From Occallatibacter savannae (GTDB lineage: Bacteria > Acidobacteriota > Terriglobia > Terriglobales > Acidobacteriaceae), in the NCBI RefSeq assembly GCF_003131205.1, contig NZ_QFFY01000005.1:124001-188000 (forward strand): a stretch of 64,000 nucleotides of DNA. The letters run 5' to 3'. The translations under genes were made by a program, and so were the position numbers. Below are positions 46,141 through 55,287 of this stretch, piece by piece (the first letter of the stretch is position 1; the number at the start of each line of letters is the position of its first letter). The notes under the pieces are model-generated. The model searched no databases. It saw nothing but the letters and a program-made list of their open reading frames with translations, and was not told the origin of the DNA.

Positions 46141-47811
46141 ATGCTTTGGCGCACGGTGTTGGTCTGCTTCCTCTTCTCGGTGATGAGTGCAGCACAGAGC
46201 CCGCCCACTGCTGGAAATGTGGCGGGCGGTCCGGAGACGGCGACCGGCAAAGCCTTCATCCGGTTTGAAGACGCGAGCGAAAAGGCGGGGATCAATTTCA
46301 CGCACAGCTTTGGTTCGGCGAAGCTTGGGTCTTTGCTCGAGGGAACTGGTGCGGGCTGTGTTTGGTTTGACTACGACAATGATGGTCTGCCGGATCTCTA
46401 CATCGCAAATGGCCGGCCGCTCGAAGATTCGATGCATCCGTATCCGCTGAAGCAGAAGCCTATTCCGGCTCCGCACAATCACCTGTACCACAACGACGGA
46501 ACCGGACACTTCACGGATGTGACGGACAAGGCCGGCCTTAATCCGGATGTGTACTCGATCGCAGTTGCCGCCGCTGACTACGATAACGACGGTTCGGTCG
46601 ATCTGCTGGTGACGGCGTACGGCAAGGCGATTCTGTATCACAACGATGGGAACGGCCACTTCACGGATGTGAGTGCCAAGGCTGGGATCGAGTTGGAAGG
46701 TTGGGCCATCAGTTCCACATGGTTTGACTATGACAGAGACGGTTGCCTCGATCTGTTCGTGGGGCGCTACGTCAAATTTGACCCGAAATACCGCGCCTAC
46801 TATGCGGCTGATAACTATCCGGGTCCGCTCGACTACGAAGGCGAAACCAACAAGCTCTACCACAACAATTGCAATGGGACGTTCACGGATGTGAGCGAAA
46901 AGTCGGGGATCAGCAACTTTATCGGCCGCACAATGGGCGTGACTGCCGCCGACTTAGATGGCGATGGATGGGACGACATCTATGTCGCGAACGACCGCAC
47001 GGAAAACTTCCTGTTCCACAACAAGCACGATGGGACGTTTGAGGAGATCGGGAACGATTCGGGAACTGCGTACGGACAGAACGGAGAGTCTACTTCATCG
47101 ATGGGACCGGTGTTCGCCGATATTGAGGGGCGGGGTGTGCTGGACCTGTGGGTTTCCGACGGCCACTATAACCGGATGCTTCGCAACACCGGCAAGCTGG
47201 CGTTCGAAGACATCGGGGCGAGCAACGGAGTGTCGCAAGCCAACGCGCAATACGTGAGTTGGGGAACCAGCCTTTACGACTTCGACAATGATGGCGCGCT
47301 CGATCTGCTGATCTTTCACGGCGGGCTGATCCATCTGATACCGCAGGAGCATACGGTCTTTAAAGGGCTAGGCAACGCGAAGTTCGCCGATGTTTCTGAA
47401 GCCGCGGGGAGTGTGATCAACGAGCGCACCGTGGCGCGCGGAGCATGCTTTGCGGATTACGACAACGACGGCAAGGTTGATGCGTTTCTCGTGAACCTAG
47501 GCGCGAAAGGCAAGCTGGTGCGCAACGTCTCAACGAATACCGGGCATTGGGTGGCCATCAAACTCGTCGGCACAAAAAGCAATCGCGAGGGCATTGGGGC
47601 TAAGGTTGAGGTTTTTGCAGGGCCGAAGCATGAACTGCAGGAGCGCGTGGCAGGGTCGGGCTACCTATCTCAGAACGAGGCGCGGCTGCACTTCGGGCTC
47701 GGAGAGGCGGCAACGATTGACAGGATCGTGGTCAAATGGCCGAGCGGCCGCGAGCAGACTCTGGAGAAGCAGCAAGCTGATCGAGTACTGACGATCGAGG
47801 AGCCGAAGTGA
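46141..47811 (+). CDS. Exported CRTAC1-like FG-GAP / ASPIC-UnbV protein
   Basis: 556 residues, signal peptide at the N-terminus (LVCFLFSVMSAAQS). GGAGGGA precedes the ATG, 1 nt after the previous stop. Sequence: ASEKAGINFTHSFGSAKLGSLLEGTGAGCVWFDYDNDGLPDLYIANG, repeated VCBS/FG-GAP blades with DxDxDG loops (DYDNDGSVDLLV, DYDRDGCLDLFVG, DLDGDGWDDIYVA, DFDNDGALDLLI), then the ASPIC/UnbV C-terminus (HWVAIKLVGTKSNREGIGAKVEVF, GLGEAATIDRIVVKWPSG). Calcium-binding seven-bladed propeller; related to animal CRTAC1. Ligand or partner unknown; likely periplasmic. Confidence 0.92.
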   Translation: MLWRTVLVCFLFSVMSAAQSPPTAGNVAGGPETATGKAFIRFEDASEKAGINFTHSFGSAKLGSLLEGTGAGCVWFDYDNDGLPDLYIANGRPLEDSMHPYPLKQKPIPAPHNHLYHNDGTGHFTDVTDKAGLNPDVYSIAVAAADYDNDGSVDLLVTAYGKAILYHNDGNGHFTDVSAKAGIELEGWAISSTWFDYDRDGCLDLFVGRYVKFDPKYRAYYAADNYPGPLDYEGETNKLYHNNCNGTFTDVSEKSGISNFIGRTMGVTAADLDGDGWDDIYVANDRTENFLFHNKHDGTFEEIGNDSGTAYGQNGESTSSMGPVFADIEGRGVLDLWVSDGHYNRMLRNTGKLAFEDIGASNGVSQANAQYVSWGTSLYDFDNDGALDLLIFHGGLIHLIPQEHTVFKGLGNAKFADVSEAAGSVINERTVARGACFADYDNDGKVDAFLVNLGAKGKLVRNVSTNTGHWVAIKLVGTKSNREGIGAKVEVFAGPKHELQERVAGSGYLSQNEARLHFGLGEAATIDRIVVKWPSGREQTLEKQQADRVLTIEEPK

Positions 47812-49715
47812 GTTTGCTTCGCTCAGGCTCCGCCCGTGCTGCCGCCGTGACTGCGGTGGTGCTGGTATGTAGCTGGGCGATTGCCGTATGGAAGGATAGC
47901 GGCACTGTTGTGAGCGCCGCGACCTCGAGAGCGCAGACAGGCGAAGTGCTCGAGTATGCGTCTCCCGTGGAAATGCTTTTCTCTCTTAGCGGACGACAGC
48001 TGTACGTGCTGTGCCAAGGAACCGGCGAGGTTCGCGTCCTGGACGCCACAACATATGCGGAGAGGAAACGGATCCAAGTGGGTCGTTCGCCGCGCGGACT
48101 CTCTCTTTCGGCCAATGGCGAGCTGCTCTACGTTGCAAACTCCTGGGATGACACGATCTCCGTAATCGACACGAAGAACCTGTCTGTGAGTGCAACCTGG
48201 CCGGTTTCCGCGGAGCCATCGAGTGTGGTCGCCGACCGTACAGGAAGATACATCTACGTAGCGAACCGGATTTCGAACGATGTTGCCGTGCTTGACGCCC
48301 GAACTGGAATGGAAGAGAAGCGGCTGGCTGCAGGACGAGGAGCAAGCTACATCACGGCCTCGCCGGACGCGAGCAAGCTGTACGTCACGCACGTCTATCC
48401 CAATCTCACGCCGCTCCGCACCGCACCCGAGTCTGAAATAACGGTGATCGATGTACGGCGCGCTGTGGTTGCGGAGCGAATCGCTCTTCCCTACATTGCG
48501 CACGGCTTTCATGTCACGTTTTCTGCTGATGGAAATCTTGGCGCAGCAGCAGGGCTGCACCCGAAGAACCTTCCGCCGCTGGCACATCTGGAACATGGCG
48601 GTGCCTTTGCCGACAGCATCACCGTGTTCGGGTCTGATGTGGGCCAGCCTGTCGAGCTGCCCCTGGACGAACTGGAGCGCTATTCGGTTCGCCCGTTTGG
48701 TGTCGCGATCACGCCGGATAAGTCGCGCCTCTTTGTCACATGCGGCGGCTCGGAAGAGGTCACGGTCATCGATGTGCCGCGGATGCTCCGTTACGTTCAC
48801 GCGCATCCTGGGTCGCACGCCACGGATCTTTCGGCCAGCGCTAACTATGTTGTCGCCCGAGTGAAGGTCGGACATGATCCACGGGGCGCTCTGCTCGCGC
48901 GCGGCGGTACGAAGCTGCTGGTCGCCAACCGGCTCGACGATACGATGAGCGTGATCGATACGCGCACGAACAGAGTCACGTCGACTGTCCCTCTTGCAGG
49001 GCCGAGAGAGAATTCCGTTCTCCGCAATGGCGAGCAGACGTTCTATACGGCGCGCTACTCGTTTCAGGGGCAGATCGGGTGCGCAAACTGCCATATCGAT
49101 TCCACCTTCGATGGGCTGCAGTGGGATCTCGAGCCTGACGGGTTCGGACGCGACATCGTCGACAACCGGCCGATCGAGGCGGTGAAGGATACCGAGCCGT
49201 ACAAGTGGAACGGTGGCAATCCGAACCTGCCCACGGAGTGCGGGCCGCGTACGGAGAAGTTCTTCTGGCGCGCGGAGAACTATGACGATCTGACGTTGAC
49301 CGATCTCGTGGTCTACGTACGAAGCCTTCCGCCACGTCCGAACCGATCGAGGCCGGCTAACGGCGAGTTTTCTGCGGCTCAGGAGCGCGGGAGAGCCCTG
49401 TTCAATCGCACGACAGACAAATTTCACAACCCGATCGCCGAGGGAAATCGCTGCGGTTATTGTCACAGCGGGGCTAAGGGTACAAATCAGAAATCCTTCG
49501 ATGTTGGGACGAAAAGGGCCAGCGATAACACTGGTCTTCTCGATACGCCGCAACTTATCAACATCGCCATCACTGGCCCGTATCTTCACGATGGATCGGC
49601 GCAGACGCTGGAACAGATCTGGACCGTTTTCAATCCTGAGGACAAGCATGGCCGTACAAACGACCTGACTAAAGACGAACTTAACGACCTGATCGAATAC
49701 CTGAGGACGCGATGA
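47808..49715 (+). CDS. YVTN-propeller fused to a MauG/CcpA-type di-haem domain
   Basis: 635 residues starting at a GTG that overlaps the previous stop (GTGA). An export signal (AAAVTAVVLVCSWAIAVW) precedes YVTN/YncE propeller blades (LYVANSWDDTISVIDTKNL, IYVANRISNDVAVLDA, LVANRLDDTMSVIDTRTN). The C-terminal third carries two c-haem sites: CANCHID (Cys425) and CGYCHSG (Cys549), and the bacterial cytochrome c peroxidase/MauG tail NIAITGPYLHDGSAQTLEQIWTVFNPEDKHG. Family knowledge: di-haem peroxidases reduce H2O2 or oxidise protein side chains (MauG, MbnH). The substrate here is unknown; fusion to a propeller suggests a fixed partner site. Confidence 0.9.
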   Translation: MSLLRSGSARAAAVTAVVLVCSWAIAVWKDSGTVVSAATSRAQTGEVLEYASPVEMLFSLSGRQLYVLCQGTGEVRVLDATTYAERKRIQVGRSPRGLSLSANGELLYVANSWDDTISVIDTKNLSVSATWPVSAEPSSVVADRTGRYIYVANRISNDVAVLDARTGMEEKRLAAGRGASYITASPDASKLYVTHVYPNLTPLRTAPESEITVIDVRRAVVAERIALPYIAHGFHVTFSADGNLGAAAGLHPKNLPPLAHLEHGGAFADSITVFGSDVGQPVELPLDELERYSVRPFGVAITPDKSRLFVTCGGSEEVTVIDVPRMLRYVHAHPGSHATDLSASANYVVARVKVGHDPRGALLARGGTKLLVANRLDDTMSVIDTRTNRVTSTVPLAGPRENSVLRNGEQTFYTARYSFQGQIGCANCHIDSTFDGLQWDLEPDGFGRDIVDNRPIEAVKDTEPYKWNGGNPNLPTECGPRTEKFFWRAENYDDLTLTDLVVYVRSLPPRPNRSRPANGEFSAAQERGRALFNRTTDKFHNPIAEGNRCGYCHSGAKGTNQKSFDVGTKRASDNTGLLDTPQLINIAITGPYLHDGSAQTLEQIWTVFNPEDKHGRTNDLTKDELNDLIEYLRTR

Positions 49716-50848
49716 AAGCTTTCGTTAAAGTCGCAACGTTCCTATTGCTGCTGGCGCCCACAGCCATCGCTGTTCAGGCGCAGGCGCATATTGGAGCTCC
49801 GCGGATCAAAAAGGCTGCGGCATCGGATCTCAAGCCGCAGGTTCAGGCAATGCCGCGGTTCCGGTTTGAGAACTTCACGACAGCGAATGGGCTGCCGGAC
49901 GATCACGTGTTCAATGTGCTGGTGGATGGGGATCGCATCTGGGCTGCGACTGAGAACGGCCTCGGGCTCTATGAAAACGGGAAGTGGAAGACGTACACCA
50001 CGAAGGATGGGCTCGCGCATCGCGCTGTTTTGTCGCTGGCGCTCGACAAGCGGACAGGCGACGTGTGGGCCGGCACCATGGGGGGGCTGAGCCGCATCTC
50101 GGGCGGCCGCATTGACAGTTTCAACCAACTGAATTCTGGCCTCAGCAACGATGTTGTGTACGGCGTGTCGGTAGAGGGCGAGCACGTGTGGGTGGCAACG
50201 GCTGCCGGCGCTTGTATGTTCGATCTCCGCACCCATGCATGGTCGCTCTTCAACGAGCGCAATACGCCGATGGCGGAGATCTGGGTATACGGAGTTTCTG
50301 CGACTCCGAGCAAGGTGTATTTCGCCGTGTGGGGCAGCGGACTGCTGGAGTACGACCAGCAGAAGAAGACGTGGGACAAGTACGACGATCCGGATGGCGA
50401 AACGGAGATGGTCCTCTTTAGAGATCAGGGCCTCATACACGAGATCACGACGTCGGTGAGCTATCTGGAAAAGGACAAGATTGTATGGGTGGCCACCTAC
50501 TTTGGCGACAGCCGTTACGACGGCCGCAACTGGCACAACTTCCTGACGAAGGACAGCGGACTGCCTTCGAACTTCACCAACGTGGTGAAGGGAGTGGACG
50601 CGAATCACGCATGGTTCGGGACCGACAAGGGGCTTGCGTACTACGACGGCGTGAACTGGGTCGTTTACCGGCCGTCTCTCACTAGCGGCAAGCCAGAGAT
50701 GACGGTCCGAGACAGAGACGCGCAGGTTACGCCGGTAGAGGTGAGCACCGCGCCCGCACACAACTACATTCTGGGAATTGATTTCCAGGGGAGCGACATA
50801 TGGGTCGCTACCGCCAAGGGTTTAAGCCACGGGATACGTCAACCATAA
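49712..50848 (+). CDS. Exported ligand-binding-type propeller protein
   Basis: 378 residues; ATG overlaps the previous TGA (ATGA). Signal peptide FLLLLAPTAIAVQAQA. The mature part repeats the two-component-regulator-propeller pattern: FENFTTANGLPDDHVFNVLVDGDRIWAATENGLGLYENGKWKTYTTKDGL, IWVATAAGACMF, WHNFLTKDSGLPSNFTNVVKGVDANHAWFGTDKGLAYYDGVNW and DIWVATAKGL. These blades normally form the sensor part of hybrid kinases; here no kinase domain follows, so it is a free exported propeller. Likely ligand binding or complex assembly in the periplasm. Confidence 0.82.
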   Translation: MKAFVKVATFLLLLAPTAIAVQAQAHIGAPRIKKAAASDLKPQVQAMPRFRFENFTTANGLPDDHVFNVLVDGDRIWAATENGLGLYENGKWKTYTTKDGLAHRAVLSLALDKRTGDVWAGTMGGLSRISGGRIDSFNQLNSGLSNDVVYGVSVEGEHVWVATAAGACMFDLRTHAWSLFNERNTPMAEIWVYGVSATPSKVYFAVWGSGLLEYDQQKKTWDKYDDPDGETEMVLFRDQGLIHEITTSVSYLEKDKIVWVATYFGDSRYDGRNWHNFLTKDSGLPSNFTNVVKGVDANHAWFGTDKGLAYYDGVNWVVYRPSLTSGKPEMTVRDRDAQVTPVEVSTAPAHNYILGIDFQGSDIWVATAKGLSHGIRQP

Positions 50849-50862
50849 GGAGCTATAACGCC

Positions 50863-51354
50863 ATGATCGATCTTGCAGAAGTTCTGGAAACCATCGCCAA
50901 GGCGCCAGTCAAGAAGCGCGCCATGACCAACCACGGAGTACTGAACGAGGCGTACGCATACGCGAAGCCGAGCTCGTTTTCGCGCGGCATGCGCATCGAC
51001 CTGAACGGCCTCACCATTCTTCTGATTTCAGGGACCGCTTCGATTGATGAGCATGGGCAAAGCGTGCACATCGGCGACTTCCGCGCGCAGCTTCGCCGAA
51101 CGTACGACAACATTACGGGCCTGTTGGCAAGCGAAGGCTGCACCTGGCATGACATCGTGCGGACGACCTGCTATCTGCGCGATATCGATCGCGACTACGA
51201 AGCTTTCAACGAAGAGCGCACAAAGTTCTTTGCCGAGCAGGGCCTTGATCCTCTGCCAGCCTCGACAGGGATTCAAGCCCATCTTTGCCGTCCCGAACTC
51301 CTGATCGAGATTGAAGCGATCGCGATGTTCCGAACGGAGAAGACAGCGAAGTAG
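50863..51354 (+). CDS. RidA-family (YjgF/UK114) protein
   Basis: 163 residues from the ATG at 50863, preceded by AAGGAG at 9 nt; the track start at 50800 is in the neighbour's tail. Family sequences: SRGMRIDLNGLTILLISGTASIDEHGQSVHIGDFRAQLRRTYDNITGLLASEGCTWHDIVRTTCYLRDIDRDYEAFNEER and STGIQAHLCRPELLIEIEAIA. The family's substrate-binding Arg is plausibly the one in AHLCRPELLIEIEA. Family knowledge: deaminates reactive enamines/imines, or in specialised operons (RutC-like) acts on a pathway intermediate. Longer than classic RidA (~130). Cytoplasmic, 14 nt after the preceding gene. Confidence 0.88.
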   Translation: MIDLAEVLETIAKAPVKKRAMTNHGVLNEAYAYAKPSSFSRGMRIDLNGLTILLISGTASIDEHGQSVHIGDFRAQLRRTYDNITGLLASEGCTWHDIVRTTCYLRDIDRDYEAFNEERTKFFAEQGLDPLPASTGIQAHLCRPELLIEIEAIAMFRTEKTAK

Positions 51355-51369
51355 CGAAGGAGCAGCGCC

Positions 51370-53310
51370 ATGCGCAGACAGTTGTTGATCGGCTTAGTCG
51401 CTGCCGCGATGAGCACCGCATCTGCTCAGCAGACGAGGACTTGCGAGTGCGGGAAGAATCCACCGGATCCCCCGCGAGACCGTGTGGTGAAGCCTTACGC
51501 GGGCGAACCGACGGATCTGAGCCCCTATGAGAAGTTTGCGCAGCCCTACGACCTGAACTACGTGAAGCGCAATATCTATGTCGGTGCGGGACGAGATATC
51601 CCGGAGCCGAAAGATTTGACGGAGGTCCGCATCGGATTCTTTGCACCGGCGGAGCATAGCCCTGAGAAGCTCTTCGGAGTGCGCATGCTGCACGGGGTGG
51701 AGCTGGCACTGGAAGAGGTGAACGCGCGCGGCGGTTATGGCGGCAAGCCGTTCAAGTTGATGATCCACAATGACTACGACAACTGGCAGGCGATGACGGT
51801 CTCCGGCGCCGATCGTCCGACGGATGCTGCGATCTGGGGGTCTGCGTCCGACGAGACAGTAAAGATGGTGTACGACGACCAGGACTGGGCGATTTTCGGA
51901 TCGATCAGCTCGGAGTCAACGCACATCGCTTTGCGCGTTGCGCTGAAAGCGGAGATTCCGATCGTGAACTCTGCGTCCACAGATCCGACGATTCCCGAGA
52001 CGTATATTCCCTGGTACTTCACGGTTCTGCAGGATGATCGGGTGCAGGGGCTGACGCTAGCGCGGCATATCTATACAGAGCTTGGATTTAAGCGGGTGGC
52101 TCTGCTGCGCGTGAACAGCCGGTACGGACGCTTCGGTGTGATCAAGTTTCGCGATGCTTCGCGGCGCCTTGGGCACCCGGTGGTGATCGAGCAGAAGTTC
52201 CTGCCCGGAGATAGTGATTTCACGCGTTCTTTGAAAATCATTCAATCTTCGCGCGCCGATGCGATTGTGCTGTGGGCCGACGAGATTCCGGCTGCCAACA
52301 TCCTGAAGCAGATGAAGGCGCTGGGCATGAAGCAACGCGTATTCGGTGCGTACCGTGCGCTCGGTCCGGAGCTTCTGGCAGAAGCGGGCCCGGCGGCAGA
52401 AGGGTTTGAAGCTGTGTTTCCGTACGACCCGACGCGAAAAGATGCAAAGTGGCTCGAGTTTAACCAGCGGTTTGAATCTCGATTCCAGGAGAAGCCGGAG
52501 CAGTTCGCGTCGCTCGCGTATGACGCGATGAACGCGCTGCTCGAATCAATTTGCAGGGCAGGGCTGAATCGCGCGCGCATTCACGACGCGCTTGCGGACG
52601 TTGAGGAGTACGACGGCGTTACCGGGCATATGGTCTTCGATCCAAACCAGAAGAATGTGGAACACATGTTTCTGGGAACGGTTCATGATGGAGCGATCAC
52701 GTACAAGCCTGCCACGATGGAGAAGGTTCACCCTGTTGATGAGAGCCGCCCGTCGGAAGCCGGGCAGCAAAGGCCGGATCAAATGCCTTATGCTCGCGTC
52801 GGAGAAGACGGGGTGGAATACAACGGTCCGCGCCGGCTTGGAACGGGATTGGCGGGTGTGAAGATCATCGTGTTCGGCAAGCAGGCGAGAGCGGTTGTGG
52901 AATCGGAGGAGATGCGCAAGGCACTTCCGGCGGGAAACCGCTGCCAGTTGTTGCCGGTTGCGAGCAATCAGAACTGGGGCGCAGCTTCGACGGAGTTGGT
53001 CCGCGACCTCTATGACGAGCATGCGCTGGCGATCGTTGCGCTGGATCGCGATGCCGCTCATCTCGCCGAGCAACTCGCGTTGAAGGCACTCGTTCCAGTG
53101 ATCGCGATCAGCGATGACAAGAGACTCACGTCGACCAATGTTCCCTGGATTTTCCGCCTGCCGGGATCGGCAACTCCGGTAGAGGCAGTGCGACTGATCA
53201 GGTCCGCTTCGGGCGAGGGTGTGCTCAGCGCAGATCGGCTTCGCGAGGTGCTTGCTTCGGGCCGTGAAATCGAGGGGGTTGCGTTCGTCACAACCGGTGA
53301 GCCGAAGTGA
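51370..53310 (+). CDS. Periplasmic binding protein with duplicated lobe
   Basis: 646 residues; AAGGAG precedes the ATG. Signal peptide (LIGLVAAAMSTASAQQ). Residues about 85-440 are a type I periplasmic binding protein of the branched-chain amino acid/amide family: RIGFFAPAEHSPEKLFGVRMLHGVELALEEVNARGGYGGKPFKLMIHND, YDDQDWAIFGSISSESTHIALRVALKAEIPIVNSASTDPTI, GFKRVALLRVNSRYGRFGV. The C-terminal 180 residues contain a second copy of the lobe I core (YDEHALAIVALDRDAAHLAEQLALKALVPVIAISDD, VPWIFRLPG). No ABC permease or ATPase follows, so it may sense rather than transport. Last gene of the operon. Confidence 0.85.
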   Translation: MRRQLLIGLVAAAMSTASAQQTRTCECGKNPPDPPRDRVVKPYAGEPTDLSPYEKFAQPYDLNYVKRNIYVGAGRDIPEPKDLTEVRIGFFAPAEHSPEKLFGVRMLHGVELALEEVNARGGYGGKPFKLMIHNDYDNWQAMTVSGADRPTDAAIWGSASDETVKMVYDDQDWAIFGSISSESTHIALRVALKAEIPIVNSASTDPTIPETYIPWYFTVLQDDRVQGLTLARHIYTELGFKRVALLRVNSRYGRFGVIKFRDASRRLGHPVVIEQKFLPGDSDFTRSLKIIQSSRADAIVLWADEIPAANILKQMKALGMKQRVFGAYRALGPELLAEAGPAAEGFEAVFPYDPTRKDAKWLEFNQRFESRFQEKPEQFASLAYDAMNALLESICRAGLNRARIHDALADVEEYDGVTGHMVFDPNQKNVEHMFLGTVHDGAITYKPATMEKVHPVDESRPSEAGQQRPDQMPYARVGEDGVEYNGPRRLGTGLAGVKIIVFGKQARAVVESEEMRKALPAGNRCQLLPVASNQNWGAASTELVRDLYDEHALAIVALDRDAAHLAEQLALKALVPVIAISDDKRLTSTNVPWIFRLPGSATPVEAVRLIRSASGEGVLSADRLREVLASGREIEGVAFVTTGEPK

Positions 53311-53369
53311 GAAGAGTAGAGGCGATATAGATTGAGGGGTACTGCGACGCATCGGTCGCCCCTCAGGAT

Positions 53370-53410
53370 GTCCTAAAAGGGAAGGGGCGATCCGTGTGGA
53401 TCGCCCCTTC
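53370..53410 (-). terminator. Strong terminator of the porin gene
   Basis: GAAGGGGCGATCC pairs perfectly with GGATCGCCCCTTC (13 bp, 4-nt loop GTGT/ACAC). On the minus strand it runs into CCTTTTAGG. It lies between convergent genes. Confidence 0.85.
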
Positions 53411-53432
53411 GTGTTCTGCCCGTGGCTTGTGT

Positions 53433-55208
53433 TTACGGGAGGTAGTAGCGGAGCGAGGTGAAGAACATGTTGTCTGTTCCGTTTGCACGGCCGCCGGGGT
53501 TGGCGGTGCCGCCCTGTCCGGACCAGAGATCGCGCTCAAACCATGCGTACTGCAGGCCGTAGCGCAGACGTCCCTTGGGGCCGTTGTACATGTTGTACCA
53601 GTAGCCTGCGGTGAACTCCTGGACGTCTTTGTTATTGCCGCCGCAGTTGGCCGGGTTGCTGGGGCTGGTAGATCCACCGGCCTTCACTTCGACACGGCAG
53701 CCGCTCATGTTGGTGGTGTAGGTTCCGTAGCCGACTTCGGAGTTGCCAACAATCGCGTAGTCACGACCGATGTAGTCGCCGCCGTAGTTTGCGTAGATGG
53801 AGAGGCGCGGATTCGGGTTGACCTCGAGAGTGCTGAGAGCCGAGAAGCCGTGCAGCGGGCGGATGGTCGCATCGGGACGGAGCGTGATGTCCGCGATGGT
53901 GGACGAGCCGTAGCGACCTACGCCCTCGCCATAGAGACCCTTGAGCCCGACCGAAAGCTTCTTCTTAGCCATTGGAACGCGGAAGCCGCCGCCAACGCCG
54001 CCGCCCCACTTGGTGTCGTTGTAGGGTGAGCCGGTGGTCGGGTAGATACGGTCACGGAAGCTCCGGCCGATGCCGAAGAGTTCCCAGTGTCCCCAGCCGG
54101 GTTCAGCTGCGATCTTGGCGACGAAGTCTGGCGTGGCGTTGAAGGAGTAGTTCGCGTTCAGGTTGTACAGACCTCCGCCCGTTCCGGGCGAACCGATCAG
54201 CAAATTCGTGGGCAGTCCGGAGCCTGAGGGGAAGAGGGCTTCAGCATTCTCAACCGAGATGCCGGCAAAGAACTTCTTGCCGAAATCCTTGCTCGCGCGG
54301 AAGCTGTACTGCCGTCCCCAGACGAAGCCGGCTGTGTATTGCGCATCGATGGTCTGCGGCAGGATCTCGGTTCCGCGCGTGAGGCCCGCGGTGGTTTCGG
54401 TGGCGAGTGACCATCCCTGACCGCCGGAGAAGTCCCATCCGTTGGTGAATTTCGCATCGGCCCAGAGTTGCCGCTGGCGCATGGTGTAGCTGTTGGACTG
54501 ATTGTTGTTGGAGGTTACGCCGGCGCTGAGCCAGTCCAACTCGTAGTAGCCGGTCAGCGTGACCTTCTCGAGTTTGCCGACAGCCTTGAGGGCGAGACGC
54601 GACTGACGGCCGGAGCCGTAAAACTCGCTTAGGTTGTGCGCGTCGGCGGAGTTCAACGGTACGGACGTGAAGGGCGTGTTGATGTCGCCGCCAACCGCAC
54701 CCTGACGCCACACTGTTTCCGCAGCCAGGAAGCTGCCGGCTGGCGAGATGGTGATGCCCTTGTAGTGGAGCGCATCTGGATTGTTGAGGCTCTTCTTGAT
54801 GGCAGAGGTTTCGTCGGAGATGTTGTTCACGATCGAGACGTCTGTTGCCTTGATGTCATTCACCGTGCTCTGAAGGGTAGAGACGGCTGACGCATTGTCG
54901 GTGACTGCCTGCTGCTGCGCGGTGGCGTCGGCCTGGGCCTTTTGCGCGGCGGTCTGTGCGTCAGCGGCGGTCTGCTGCGCCTGCTTCAGTTGCGCGTCCT
55001 TGGCCGCCAGATCGGACTTGAGGCCGTCGATCTGGGTTTGCATCTCCTGGCGAAGAGCATTGATCTGGTCTTCGACAGTCGGCTTGGGCGGCTTCTTAGC
55101 TGCTGCATGTTTCTTCGCAGCCGCGGGGGGATCACCGGCGTAAGCTTGAGTGCCAACGAGACTGGCTGCCAGAACTGCCGCGGCAACCACTTTCATTTGG
55201 TATTTCAT
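53433..55208 (-). CDS. Outer-membrane porin with a coiled-coil N-terminus
   Basis: 591 residues from the ATG at 55208 (GAGAGGAAA upstream); the track start at 55286 is too early. Signal peptide MKVVAAAVLAASLVGTQAYAG. A Lys/Ala/Pro linker leads to a coiled coil (VEDQINALRQEMQTQIDGLKSDLAAKDAQLKQAQQTAADAQ, about 45-140), then beta-barrel strands with aromatic girdles (RQRQLWADAKFTNGWDFSGGQGWSLATE, LSIYANYGGDYIGRDYAIVG), ending MFFTSLRYYLP. It resembles peptidoglycan-linked SLH/OprB-like or carbohydrate porins; selectivity is unknown. Two inverted repeats lie in its upstream region. Confidence 0.88.
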   Translation of the reverse strand: MKYQMKVVAAAVLAASLVGTQAYAGDPPAAAKKHAAAKKPPKPTVEDQINALRQEMQTQIDGLKSDLAAKDAQLKQAQQTAADAQTAAQKAQADATAQQQAVTDNASAVSTLQSTVNDIKATDVSIVNNISDETSAIKKSLNNPDALHYKGITISPAGSFLAAETVWRQGAVGGDINTPFTSVPLNSADAHNLSEFYGSGRQSRLALKAVGKLEKVTLTGYYELDWLSAGVTSNNNQSNSYTMRQRQLWADAKFTNGWDFSGGQGWSLATETTAGLTRGTEILPQTIDAQYTAGFVWGRQYSFRASKDFGKKFFAGISVENAEALFPSGSGLPTNLLIGSPGTGGGLYNLNANYSFNATPDFVAKIAAEPGWGHWELFGIGRSFRDRIYPTTGSPYNDTKWGGGVGGGFRVPMAKKKLSVGLKGLYGEGVGRYGSSTIADITLRPDATIRPLHGFSALSTLEVNPNPRLSIYANYGGDYIGRDYAIVGNSEVGYGTYTTNMSGCRVEVKAGGSTSPSNPANCGGNNKDVQEFTAGYWYNMYNGPKGRLRYGLQYAWFERDLWSGQGGTANPGGRANGTDNMFFTSLRYYLP

Positions 55209-55270
55209 TGGGCGTCGTTTCCTCTCGAATACTGGTTGATACGTGCAGGCGCATTTGCATCCATCGCGCC

Positions 55271-55287
55271 TTTGAACTGGGTTCAAA
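55271..55287. promoter_or_regulatory. Inverted repeat near the porin start
   Basis: TTTGAACTGGGTTCAAA is a perfect 7+3+7 inverted repeat, 62 nt upstream of the porin ATG. It could be an operator or an mRNA leader hairpin. Confidence 0.45.

Noticed and set aside
47823-49649. 608-codon minus-strand ORF
   Set aside because: Antisense shadow of the YVTN/di-haem gene, which has clear haem and propeller motifs.
49742-50761. 339-codon minus-strand ORF
   Set aside because: Antisense shadow of the exported propeller protein.
52160-52185. GGGCACCCGG sequence resembling the repeat tail
   Set aside because: Inside the coding sequence of the binding protein, with no adjacent hairpin.
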